Made by a program: the position numbers and the translations under genes
Assembly: GCA_930367205.1 (NCBI GenBank)
Contig: OV884015.1
Location: forward strand, 80,677,341 to 80,741,340
Reading direction: 5' to 3'
DNA length: 64,000 bases
Origin: Acanthosoma haemorrhoidale
Lineage: Eukaryota; Arthropoda; Insecta; Hemiptera; Acanthosomatidae
Notes under the pieces: model-generated
What the model saw: only the letters and a program-made list of their open reading frames with translations
The model's database searches: none
Told to the model about the DNA's origin: nothing
In this document: piece by piece, positions 19,795 to 30,918 of the stretch
Numbering within the stretch: position 1 is the stretch's first letter
Layout: every line of letters starts with the position of its first letter

Positions 19795-21899
19795 GATGTG
19801 ATAATAACAATCTGTCAATTGGATACGTAATTGTAGTAAACGTACTACTACTAATAATAAATAAGTAATAGTTTGCGTACGTCTGTTGGCCCAATAAAAT
19901 TAAATTTGCAATAAAAGTAGTAATAGGCATATAGAGAATCTGTGAATTCTACTTACGTTTTAATGTTCCGTCATGATTACTTTATTTGTGTATGTTGATC
20001 ATTCATATGATGAAAATATAGATTCTATAATTTTCTTGATTTCGACCGTGATTGCCACGTAACATAGCCTGTGATTTTCATTTTTTGGAAATTTAGAGAT
20101 TGGAATATTTAGGCCGGCACTGCAGGAGCTTGTATGATAATAAAGTAAATTTCTAAGGCATAAACTCTATTAATTCTGATTAGCTGCCTACTTCCCTGGT
20201 TTGTTCTGCCGCTCTTCACGTTGGACAGGCCGTGGAAAAGTTAGTTCTTCTTTGACGTGCTGAGTGGAGCTATGCCAACATTTACCTTGGGAGACCCCCC
20301 CCCACCCGTCAGTTCACAATAGTGGTTTCTATGGAGCCTTCTTATATTCCTTCTTCTCTATTCCTCATTTCCTTCCAATAGCTGCATTTCAGCCCTCCGC
20401 CTTCTTCTTTATCTAATACATCAAGGTAAGCATTATTCGTTTAATCCATTTGCTATCCTTATCTGAGCATACCAGATAAGTTATGACTTTGTTTTATTCT
20501 TCCTTTTTTTCGTTCTATAGTGCTTAAAGAAGTATTTCTCACTTATTGTGTAATAAAATTATAAGAATACAGATAAGGTGGTATGGCTGTTGAGTACGTC
20601 TTCTGTTGTTGTTTAGATGCATAGGTGAAAGTGGCTGATACCTTTACATGTATCTTACATTACATTACACCTTTACACAAAGTTTTTTTCATTCCCTGAA
20701 AGTATTTGTATTCCCTGCAGTTTAAATTAGACAGTCAAGAGTCGAGATAATTTTTTTCTTCCTTAAGGAGAAAATTCCTTAAAGAAGAAAAATAAACTTG
20801 ATACAATTGTTTCAGTCTTTGATAATATGGCCATTGGTGAATTACAGGAGATGGATTTACCATAAATTTAATTCCAAGGATTAGCTAAATCTGATAGTTT
20901 TGAGGACTAGTGCTAAGTTCATGAAAACCGTTATATTGATAGGTGGTCCTATTTTTAGGAATTATTGACGCCGATGGAGATATTCATGATATTTCCTGAG
21001 ATGCATATTTTTTAAAGTAATCCTTTAAAATTTTTAAATTTTGATGGATAACATTAGAGGGGATTTTATTTGATTACTTCTTCAAGGGTTTTAGGTCATC
21101 TCCGCTACTTTATGAAACAAGAGAGTTGATGAAAATATAATGTTTAAATTATAATCAACTCCACAAAAAATAACATAGGACCATCCATCCGTTTTGAGTA
21201 ATTAATGTTTAGCAGGGGTTCAAATCAAAAATATCGAATTTATAGTTAATGGTATGTTGGTATTAAAAAAATGTTTTGTTTTTCCAAACCAACGAGTAAT
21301 GAGCATGTGCAGAGGTGTTGTGGAAAATAACTGTAAAATTTCAAAATCACTGAATCTTTTTCGTCACAATTAAATTTTCAATAAAGGTTTAGATATCTTT
21401 CATATCCTCGCAATAATCTCAGTATCCTATAATGGAAAATGTTTATCCACATAACTAAGGAACTAACTAAGGTATTACGAGAGTTAAGAGGCCTCGCAAA
21501 AACCTTCCAGGCCATGAATGGCTACTAACAGCCTCAGGAAGATAAAGCCAGGTTTCAACACATTTTGTCATCAATTCAAACAGATTCACTTTAAGTCATT
21601 ACGTTCAACCCGACGGTTATTTGTGGGGTCAGGAAGCCCCGTGGATCTTGACTTTCCAGACCTTATTAATCAACCAACTCCATAGATGATCTGTAATAAT
21701 TATATTTTTGGTAAATTTTTTAAAAGCTGAATGAGCTTGAAACTCTTACGGATAGGAATAATTTTTTAACCAGATCAATTATCTAAAAAATCATTTTAAA
21801 TACTTTATATTATTCTTTGGACTAGTAAATATTATTCTTGGATGTCGTAAATATCCCAACATTTTAATACAGGAAAAATATCTTTATGACTAAAAAAAT
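19795..21899. other. No recognisable gene
   Basis: AT-rich sequence with a GC-richer patch near 20180-20320 that includes a run of C (20297-20306). No ORF with motifs and no clear repeats. Confidence 0.4.
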
Positions 21900-22276
21900 A
21901 ATATACTAAATGTAAAGCACTTGATCGCCGCCTCAAACTACTGCAACATTTACTTAACGCGTTTGGATACATGTAATACAGACATCTTTCAGGGGACATG
22001 CAAAAAAAAAAATCCCGCATCATGACAATTCAAAGATGTCTGTGCAAAGTACTCAGTCACCGTAAATACGCGACTGGACAGAAAATAACTGGAAGGTATC
22101 TTCCTACGTACAGGTCTATATAAAGAAATTATACAGACTCTTTCATGACCAACTATCTGATCATTCGAATCCATTGATAAAAGAACTGTTCACGCTTGAT
22201 TTACCTCATAATACTCCACGGCGGTTCAAGAGGAGTTGGAATAGGGATCTGTTAAGATCGGCCTGTCCTATTACAT
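21900..22276 (+). pseudogene. LINE ORF2 C-terminal fragment, frameshifted
   Basis: Plus-strand pieces read in order as the C-terminal region of a Jockey-like reverse transcriptase protein: ALDRRLKLLQHLLNA (about 21920-21965), then MTIQRCLCKVLSHRKYA (from 22022), then after a shift near 22120 KKLYRLFHDQLSDHSNPLIK and PRRFKRSWNRDLL, ending at TAA near 22275. There is no 5' part and no poly(A) with target duplication visible. This is a relic. Confidence 0.6.
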
Positions 22277-23669
22277 AATACACACACACACATTGTGTAC
22301 ATGTACACGTTACAATTTATTCAAGGTGTCAATGGAAATCCCATAGCTTCATGTGACTACTGTTTTTTAATTTGGTTACATTGCGAGGCCATTTCACGGA
22401 TTAATTATAAAATTAATAAACAGGGTTTCCTAAAAAGTCAGCATTAAATAATCAAAATAAAACAGAATAATTTTGTTTGTGATATAGTTCGTTCTTTTAC
22501 GTTTAGGTGACATGATTCCTTTATGATTGGTTTTAGGGTTTTAAATGATTTAATTTGTTTTAATTATTTTAGGCTGTTGTGAAAATTTTAGAAAATTGTG
22601 AAAAGTAGAAGATTTAGAAAGGGTGTGCTTCTCTGGGCTATATAACAAAGGATTCTTTCAGCGTAGTACAAAGAACTACCTAATGAAAATGGGTTTCTTT
22701 CTGGCAATCCCTAGGTCACAGAAGAGGCACAACGTTACAGATTTTTTTTTTTGCAGTCTGAATATTTCTCATCATCAATCAAGTACTTGTTATTCTGCTC
22801 CTTGCAACGTGTTTTTTTATGTTTATTATTCTTATCTGCCGACAACCTACTTATTGCAGATCACCAGATCTAGTTATTTGATTATGAGGTACTTTTTTCA
22901 TACCTCTATTTAGCAAAAACGTTCCTCCACTAGGTAATATGGCCCATAAATAATAAATAAATGGACTGCGTTATCGAAAATTGAATAACCTGATGGTAGC
23001 TTTATAAAGGGACTGTTTACAGTTTTTTAAAAAGCAAGTTTTGGTAATGGAAGCTATAACGTAGGCTATATTATCCTATTATCTATTATACATATTATTT
23101 GTTTTTGTCAAGTAGTTTATATAAACATTAAATTATTATATGGGATTTATATATAAGAAAACGGTGTATGTGTGTATAAATATGTAAAGAAAGTATAGAT
23201 TCTTTAATTTGAATTTGCCGCGCTGCTTCTACTTAGCGCGCCATTTTACTGACCACACTAATTAATAGAGCTACCAGCAAGATTCTAAAAAAGTGAGACG
23301 ATAGAGAAAGGTTATATTGATAAGAAATACTGAAAGTAATTAAAGTAGCAATTAGAGTGTGAATAGAGAATGATAATTATAAACTGTAATTGTCGTTTTG
23401 TAAGACAATTATTGAAGGTGGGGTAAATAAACTGAAATCAGTTTCTCTGTAAACGAAGTGAACAATTTTATTCACTATATTTTATATTATAACAATTATT
23501 CACACTATTTACACAATACAACCTGTAAACAAAGAATACATACATCACTTTTCAGCGATAAGTGACTACAAATAGGAAGCAAGATTCCAACCCAGCATAT
23601 ATTCAAAAAACGTTATTGTAAAAAAATATAAAGACATTTCTGACCAGGGAAAAATATTCTTCTTGCGTT
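22277..23669. other. No recognisable gene
   Basis: AT-rich. A 96-codon plus-strand ORF at 22623-22913 is Phe/Tyr/Ser-rich without motifs. A (CA)n run lies at 22281-22293. Otherwise empty. Confidence 0.4.
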
Positions 23670-24395
23670 TTAGTCCCGGATAATGCCTCTTCTGCCTTGA
23701 ATCACAGCCTCAAGTCTTTGAGGCATGTTTCTTATCTTATTGTTGATGAAACTCTTGATTTATATCCCACCACTTCTGTACTAGAGAAGTTCGTCCCACG
23801 TGTGCTCTATAGGATTTGAATCCGGGGATAAGCTGGCCTCCTCAACGTCCGTATACCCGCATCATTGAGGTATTGCAGAACATACGTGTGGTCGCGTATT
23901 ACCCTGCATGAAAAGGAAATTTTCGCAAATGGTTTAATCACGTACTCCTGGATGATTTCTCTCGCATTCGAATCGGCATTAAGAGGTCTGGGGAACACTT
24001 GGATCTCTGTATTCGCTATCAACACACACATCACTTAACCACTTCCAAATTGAATTCTCCCAGTGACATTACACTCACATCGTCACTAGGCCATTGGTAA
24101 ACACTCATCCGTTCATCTGGTGTATAAAGGGAGAAGCGTGACTCGTCTAAAATATCTATTTGCTCCATTCGTTTTCATTCCACATAAGGTGTTGCCGAAC
24201 TAATTCCAAACGAGCTATACTGTGTTCTTTGATCAACAATGTCTCTGATACCGGTTTTTGTGGGTTTTAATGCATTTCAGCTCGTCTAGTATCAGTTTTA
24301 CACTTATTGCTAATCACCGCGTTGTACGAAGAAGTTGAGCGTTCTCAATAGTTGAAAACCGATTCCGTAGCGTGTGCAGAACAATAAACCAGTCT
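23670..24395 (-). pseudogene. Tc1/mariner-type transposase, decayed
   Basis: On the minus strand, in several frames, transposase blocks appear in the right order: ILDESRFSLY (first catalytic Asp, codon at 24145-24147), QGNTRPHV near 23890, SPDSNPIEHTWDEL near 23810, and RLEAVIQGRRGIIRD ending at the stop near 23670. This order and the NPIEHTWDEL block identify a Tc1-type DDE transposase. At least two frameshifts and several stops break it. In QGNTRPH the usual second catalytic Asp is Gly (codon 23901-23903). The inverted terminal repeats were not found. Confidence 0.75.
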
Positions 24396-24900
24396 CTGTA
24401 TATCTATATACAAGGGTTATTGATTTCAGTCAGAGGAATGATAAAACAAAATATACAATACTGAGTTTCTTTATAACAAAAATACAAACGCGTTTTTTTC
24501 ATATTTCTGTTTAAGTAAACTAACTAAACTATGACATTCCAACAAATCCTACCTGTAACCCAAATAAATGACGTTAAAATTTATTCTTTAATTGATGTCA
24601 CCCCCTTTTAAAGTTCCAACCACTTTGAGAAAACAATTTAATAATCACTGTACTATTTTTAAAACAGTCTACTCTTTTTTACACCTTCTTTAATCACTAT
24701 CACCTAGAGCTGATTCGACTGGCTTGGATAACGTGTTCGAAAATCTGCGGCAAATTCAAATTAACGAAATAGATTTCCTTTACATATATTTCTGCAGAAA
24801 CTTAGACGCAATACACTTCTAGAGCACTTTTCTAGTGCTCAAAATTTCATAAAATATATATATTATCATTATAGTTTATTTGCTCGTAGAATTTATGTGT
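24396..24900. other. No recognisable gene
   Basis: AT-rich spacer between the Tc1-type relic and the LINE copy. It may include decayed ends of either; no repeat was resolved. Confidence 0.4.
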
Positions 24901-24922
24901 GAGTAAATAGTTTTTTCTTAGA

Positions 24923-25868
24923 ATGCTTTGTTGGCGAGTGATCATCGTGTCAGGAGTCTACAGAAGACCGAGAGCCGTCTGCGACCCGTATAAGCTCCTG
25001 CTCACTACGATAGCTCATGACCGAAGGCACGTCATCGTGGGTGACCTAAATGCGAACCACAGCTGGTGGAGCAGTACTACGGCAAACGCCCTAGGCCGTT
25101 ACATCACTAAAACTCCATTTAAGGTCATCCACCAAGGATTGCCGACCTTCCGTCATTCGCTAACCCAGACAGAACCTCCACGCCTGACCTGCTCCTGACA
25201 CAACAGCCACACCGGGTCACCGAATGCTCGGCCTTAGATTTCACCACCTCCGACCATCGGCCTGTTCTCTATGAACTAGAAGGCGACATGCCAGAGCCGC
25301 CTGCTTCTAGGTACAGGTACGATGAGGCCAAATGGGACCTCTACAAGCATCTCATCAAGACCGAGTTGCCCACAATCACGCCCCTGAGACACACTTGGGA
25401 CATAGATTACGCTATCTATCAGCTACAGGACGTCATCGATCGAGCTGCCGATGCATCGATCCCGAAATTTTCTCCGAAGCCCCCTTCTCTGAGAAAACCT
25501 CCGGATCACATCCTACAACTGATTAGACAGCGTAATAACATCAAGAACAGGTGGTTTAGGACCAAAAACAGGGACTTAAAACCGGTTTTAAATGCTCTCA
25601 CAAACCAAGTTAAGTCCCTGATGGCCCAGTGGAAAAATTCTATTTGGGAAGATCGCCTCCATCGGTAGACTCTCACTACCTTCCTGATTCCATCCGCCTC
25701 CTTTAGGCATACCCAACCCTATATCCTTCTCATACATCCTTCAAATGGGGGACTCCCCTTAGTGAAAGGCACTCATTAGCCCAAAATAATTTTCCCGCAT
25801 CCTATTTTATAAGTTTGAAAGTTAAGAAAAAAAAAAAAATAAAATTAAAAAAAAAAAAAAAAAAAATA
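24923..25868 (+). mobile_element. LINE J2 copy with endonuclease fused to 3' UTR (RT deleted)
   Basis: A Jockey-like LINE fragment. The first part encodes the C-terminal half of the apurinic-type endonuclease: VSGVYRRPRA, GDLNANHSWW (near 25045-25070) and SDHRPVLY (near 25255). A frameshift lies between 25150 and 25190. The second part (25288-25668) is the endonuclease-RT linker (FSPKPPSLRKPPDHI), ending at codon RLHR followed at once by TAGACTCTCACTACC. That is the J2 3' UTR, which runs to a long poly(A) at 25829-25866. All of the RT domain is missing. In the related copy at 27275-27800 the equivalent position continues into RT. The 5' end is truncated; no target duplication was found. Confidence 0.8.
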
Positions 25869-26637
25869 ATATGGGGAGTCTAAACTTATTTATCCGCAGT
25901 ACGAACAAGATAACATTTTCACATTAATATTAAGTGTTTCGTCATGAAATATACGAACGTACTTGACGACTAGGTCTCTTGTTTCTCCAGCACTTTTGGC
26001 ATTGTTCACCATCCACTTTTTCATGCTTACTGTATATGTACTGAAGGGACGGATCAATAGAAGTGACGAGTGCGAAGGTAAGAAAGTAATGGATTCCGTA
26101 CATTTAGAAAAGTAAACAATTCTCTGTCTAATTATCTTAGAAAACAAAGAATCCGAACTTTTTCCGAGAATCCAACACGCAGTTTATCATTTATCCGAAA
26201 TTGTTTCTTTCAAAGTACACATTTCTAAGTTTAATTATCCAAATGAATGAGGCCACCTATTCCAAGAGTTCAACGCCCAGATGATCACTTCTCGGAAATT
26301 CTCATCTTCAATTGAAAACAACGAATTGCTTTTAATTTAAGTTTAGTACTCGATGCTACATAATAACGTTTGCTCAGAGCAAAATATGTCAATAAATATT
26401 AATCCCCAGCTCATAACTTACTCGATATTATTGAGGAACTATTTTAATTGCCTAGGATATAAAAGATAAATTTAGTATTTTCCTTTTCTCAGGCCACATG
26501 GAAACTCCAAATAGAATGTGAAATTTAAAGTATTTAGGCCAAACAAGTAACTTCGCCTGGTTGAAAATCCAGGAAAGCGTGAGGGTATTTGGTTTTATAG
26601 AAACGCCTATTGAAATCTTTAAAAATTCCAGTTAAGG
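25869..26637. other. No recognisable gene
   Basis: AT-rich. A minus-strand ORF at 25890-26147 (85 codons) shows no known motif. Confidence 0.4.
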
Positions 26638-27259
26638 GGTCGGGTCGTCACGAGGGGGGTGCCTGGTTACCCTAGCCCTGTTGACAAGTGAGGGTTGTTT
26701 GAGTTTATAACCTGGACAATCGTCCCTTGACGGGTTTACTATCTGACTCCATTTTTTGATGTGCCCCGACAGTGTGATCAATGTGAACCAGAGATAGGCA
26801 AACTGGATTGCCGCAGGAGTGCTGCTAGGAAAATTTGCAGGGCCACGGGAACCGTCGTCCACGAGGGAGAGGTCTCTCCCAAGGAGGTGCTAGTTTCAGC
26901 GAGACAAAGAAAGAGATTCCCACTAGGATGGTGTGGGGTCTGACTAATCCGGGCTAAAACATAGCGAGGTTAGAAGAGAAGAGATTTAGAGGTTTTTCAT
27001 AAAGAAGCAGTCAGGTTCAGAGTTCCAGCGGGGAGCCGCAAGCCAGTGAGTAGTTGCCAGGAGAGAATGATTTACAGGGGCTAGACCGCCACCTTAAGTA
27101 CCCGGCCAGGTCCTCTGGGAGAGGCTGGGCGCCGGCTGTTAGGGCTGCGGGTCTTCTAGGGCCTCATTTGGCATACCTGGCTTACAGCTGTGTCCCAGCT
27201 CATATAACTAATTGGCACCCCACATTTTTTATTGTTTAACACATTAACAATGATTTATA

Positions 27260-29236
27260 ATAGAGGTCACAGTGCAAAGACCTCCACCCTAGATCTTTTA
27301 CTCACAAAACAGCCGCACAGGATAAACAATTGTGAGACCCTGGACCCAGTAACGACCGACCACCTGCCAGTATTGTATTCCATAGACGGTAGAGTTGTGA
27401 TTCCGCGTTCCACGAAGTACGACTATTGTCGGGCTGACTGGGACCTATATCGATTGCAACTTTACCACCAATTGCATACGGTTCCTGTTCTCCGCACTAC
27501 AGAGGAAGTGGATCGACAGGTAGCTTTCCTGACCGAGGTTATCATCGATGCAGAAATCACTGCTACCCAAAAGTTTAGCCCGAAGCCTCCCATGCTACAA
27601 AAACCACCAGACCATATTATTCAACTTATTGCGTTACGCAATAATTGGAACAATAACTGGTATAGAACAAGGAATCGTCAGGCCAAGAAAGTTGTAAACT
27701 CTCTTACAACACAAATTCGTGGCTTGATAAGAAATCGGAAGACGGCAACGTGGCATGGACGGCTTCATGGCTTACATGGCGATTTCCGTAAGTTTTGGAA
27801 GCTCCTAAAGACTACTACCAAGAAGGACTCATGTGTCCGTCTTCATGACGGAGACACCCTGTACACATCGGAAGAACAGGCTAAAATATTGGCCAACCAC
27901 TATAACGCAGACAACGCCGCTAGGACAGGTAACTACCACAAACCTCAGCAGCCGAGGACAGGTCAGAACTATATGTTTGTCTTCCCGAAAGCAGCTCAAG
28001 GCGATTCTTTACCGGTGTCAGGGAAACAGAGCACCAGGGGGCGACGGGGTGCAAACGGTATTGCTGAACAGCTGCCGAGAAGAGGGATTGCCCAACATGT
28101 TAACCTGTATAATTCATGTATCAGGTAGCGATACTTCCCGACAGCGTGGAAAGAAACAATCTTGTTCCCGCTGCGCAAGCCCACAAAGAGAGGCGACCAC
28201 CCAGACCACTATCGCCCGATCAGTCTCCTCCCTCACATGGGGAAGATTCTCGAAAAGATAATACCGAACTACCTGAAGGAGTTCTGTTTGGAAAATGCTA
28301 CCATTCCGTACGAACAGACAGGTTTTCAGGCTTATCTGAGTACAGAACATCCGCTTGTGAAGGTACAGACAGAAGCCACCCTCGGTATCAACAAGAATAC
28401 AGCAACTGCTATGATCTCGTTGGACTGCACGCAGGCTTTCGAATCAGTGTCCCACGGGGTGCTGTGCCGACAGCTTTGTGACTGGGAATGCCCAGAGCAG
28501 CTATATACCATGTTGGTTTCGTTCTTGAAGAACATATTGGTGAGGGTACGGGTGGGTGATTGCCTCTCAAACCTATTTCTATTTCTTACAAACCTATATA
28601 TCCTCTGACTCCGCACTTGCTAACTTCACCTAACCTGTCGCTTCTTCTCAAATTGATGATATATAAATGTGTCCTCCGGCCAGCTCTGCTGTACGGTGCC
28701 CCGCTATTTACCCACTTGACTGACAGTACAGCCAAATGTCTCCAACATTTCCAGAATGGGATCATGCGAAAAGTGGTCCGACATACCTCTTACGGAAAAA
28801 ACGCCGACCTGCACCCGTTGCTTGGTGTGCCGTCGGTGGGTGAGTTGATCCGCCGGAGAAACATAAACTTTTTTTGACTCGTTGCAGCACCTGACAAACC
28901 CAGTGTTTAACACTATGACCCCACCACCCCTCCCGCATCGATGGCAACAGACTGTCGGGGAAAAATTAGGTTAAGAATTAGTATGTAAGTTAGTTTTAAG
29001 GTTGATCAAAAAGGTGAGCCCCATCACCTTTATTAGTCAGTTTAGTCCAGTCACGTATAATGTATATCATTATACTTGTTTATTCATTATATAATTTTTG
29101 TAAAATAAAAAAACCTGTATATAATGTAGCAATGCTACAGGAAATTCAAAAATAATTTGTAAATAGATTCGCATGAGGATCTATAATTATATAGAATTAT
29201 CTGTAAATTTGAAGGGGCTATGGAGAAAAAAAAAAG
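27260..29236 (+). mobile_element. LINE J1 copy nested in an LTR
   Basis: A 5'-truncated Jockey-like LINE of about 2 kb ending in AGGGGCTATGGAG plus poly(A), flanked by the duplication GATTTATA. It starts inside the endonuclease domain and carries endonuclease C-terminus, linker, N-terminal RT, then after an internal deletion the C-terminal region and a 3' UTR of about 270 bp. The 3' UTR (GTGAGCCCCATCACC, CCTGTATATAATGTAGC) recurs at 43800-44047, 53545-53590, 55154-55375 and, inverted, at 35272-35470. Confidence 0.85.
27274..28970 (+). pseudogene. LINE J1 ORF2 remnant (endonuclease, partial RT)
   Basis: Read in several frames. 27274-27950 gives the endonuclease end (STLDLLLTKQPHRI, TTDHLPVLY) and the linker FSPKPPMLQKPPDHI. 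A shift follows near 27950. 28162-28560 gives RT blocks 0-2: HYRPISLLPHMGKILEKII, EQTGFQAYLSTEH, ATAMISLDCTQAFESV. Near 28565 the palm blocks with GVPQGS and YADD are absent and the frame runs into stops. From about 28650 the C-terminal region resumes (CVLRPALLYGAPLF, LQHFQNGIMRKVVRH, PSVGELIRRRNINFF). The catalytic core is deleted, so it cannot be active. Confidence 0.85.
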
Positions 29237-29398
29237 GATTTATATTTTGTTTATGTTATTTACATTTGCTTACAATATATTTTGTTCATGTTATTTACAT
29301 TTGTTTACAATATATTTTGTTCATGTTATTTACATTTGTTTTCAATATATACAATAGAGTATAGGGTAATTTACCTTATGTATTTAGCGGTCGCTACA

Positions 29399-30020
29399 AG
29401 GATATTCAAGCATTTATTATTTAAACTAATGTGCATTGCGGTGACAGTGGCAGAGTCATTTATCACCCATCATCATTATACCATGGTAAATAGAATGAAT
29501 CGTGCCGATAATATCCACCTAGAGTAATTTGACAGACAGACACGGCGGTTCCTATTGTGCAGTAATCCTGTCTCTTCCCCCCTCCCTTCCTCTCCAGGCC
29601 TAGAGATATGAATATTCAAGACGTTACGCTCAACGGCTGAACTGTCATTAGTGGGGATCGATTCGAGCGTATAACACCTGGTTGACATGACCCAAATTGG
29701 ATGAGACTAACAACTGGTCTATTGGGTCAGTGGCCTCAACGTGCAGGATTGATTAGGCCATCGTCAGTGTGGATCGGTTAGATTTATTATTCAAAGTGTT
29801 GCGAATATGTTCAACGGAATAATCCTGTTGAAGCAGAGTTTGTAAATTATAATTCACTACCTGAGGATTACTGAAGTTTAGCTGGATAACTAACTAACTT
29901 GTTAACAGAGGCTTGTGCTAATAACAGTAATCAGATGTTAGGTTCCGTTTAACTTACAAGATGCCCAACTTCATTCTGTCTCAGGAAGTATAGTTTGATT
30001 TCGTCTACCAATATTTAGGG
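29399..30020. other. No recognisable gene
   Basis: A GC-richer patch at 29535-29770 includes GGGGATCGATTCGAGC, somewhat like a polymerase III B-box, but no A-box at the right distance. Nothing firm. Confidence 0.4.
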
Positions 30021-30701
30021 TGTAGTGACCGCTAACTACATAAGTTACATCACCCTATACTCTGGTGCATGTATATTGTAAGCAAAAGTAAAATAACAGG
30101 AACTAAGTGTATTGTAAATCATTGTAAAGTACTAAGCAATAAAACTTGGAAGCAAAACAAGCCATAAATAGCAGGTACCACTGGCCTAAAAGCCAGGCCA
30201 TAAACAGTCCTTTATGGGACGAGGGGTCATGTACCTCGTCGCAGGTGTGCGCATTTCCTCACGCCGGCGTAGGCTCCCCCCCCCCCCTCCAAGCAGGAAC
30301 AATATTTAAACCAGGGCTCCTGGCCCTGCTAGTCAGTCTAGTCTCCTCATCAGCCTCTGAGTCTCCTCATGCGCTATTACTCGGTGACGCTTTACGCCAG
30401 GGCCACTGGCCCTGGAAGTCAGTCTCTTAGTCTCCTCGCCCGTCTTCTGGCAGACTCTCTGGCGACCTGTAACTATGCTTGTTCCGCTTCCGCTCGAACT
30501 CTGAAAAAGCTTGCCTTATTCTTTATGAAACCTCTGTACCTCTTCTCTTGGACATAGTGCATAGTCTGGGGGCATACCTATCAGAAATGGAGTCAGATAT
30601 TAACGCCGACATGGAACAATGGTCCATGTTATAAACTACAACAATCCGCACTTGTCACCAGGGCTAGGGTGATTAGGCACTCCCCTAGTGGCAACTCGAC
30701 G
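30021..30701 (+). mobile_element. Solo LTR-T copy with 5-bp duplication TAGGG
   Basis: Starts TGTAGTGACCGCTAACTAC and ends GTGGCAACTCGACG, corresponding to ...GACGACCCGACA of other copies. It is flanked by TAGGG at 30016-30020 and 30702-30706. It carries only one unit of the 35-bp tandem repeat seen two or three times in sister copies, and a C run at 30281-30290. No internal retrotransposon sequence adjoins it, so it is a solo LTR left by recombination. The element group (Ty3, Ty1 or BEL) cannot be told from an LTR alone. Confidence 0.87.
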
Positions 30702-30836
30702 TAGGGTTTTGCTGGATTTTGTTTTTCAAATCCTGAAACCCTATGTTCTTGTCCGAGTGTTTGTCTGTATATATGTCTTTGTGAGAATTTTCTCGTCAGG
30801 AAAATGAAATCTCACATGGTAGCTCCATTTGGTATT
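30702..30836. other. Short spacer
   Basis: Between the solo LTR and the mini-LINE insertion; no feature seen. Confidence 0.4.
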
Positions 30837-30918
30837 CTAAATACACTAACTTTTTTTTTTTTTTTTTTTTTACCCCTTCCTGGGCTTTTGGCCCACACGG
30901 GGAACTAAATACACTAAC
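30837..30918 (-). mobile_element. Ultra-short LINE insertion (54 bp) with 14-bp target duplication
   Basis: CTAAATACACTAAC at 30837-30850 and again at 30905-30918 encloses only a T run and about 33 bp. On the minus strand this is the last 33 bp of a LINE plus its poly(A). The bases after the T run (CCCCTTCCTGGGCT) resemble those at 15580, so it is probably the same family as the 15544-16327 insertion. Confidence 0.85.

Larger units (their letters stand above)
26638..29398 (-). mobile_element. Solo LTR-T copy, minus strand, split by a LINE
   Basis: The reverse complement of 26638-27259 plus 29237-29398 matches the solo LTRs at 44551-45410, 58135-58977 and 30021-30701. Its start TGTAGCGACCGCTAA is the complement of 29384-29398, and its end GACGACCCGAC the complement of 26639-26649, with the last base changed. 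Rejoined length is about 776 bp. A J1 LINE with its own 8-bp duplication (GATTTATA at 27252-27259 and 29237-29244) interrupts it. Three 35-bp tandem units lie at 29245-29349. No convincing 5-bp duplication flanks this LTR. Confidence 0.85.

Noticed and set aside
29620..29690. Polymerase III promoter or SINE head near GATCGATTCGAGC
   Set aside because: No A-box at the right distance and no second copy found.
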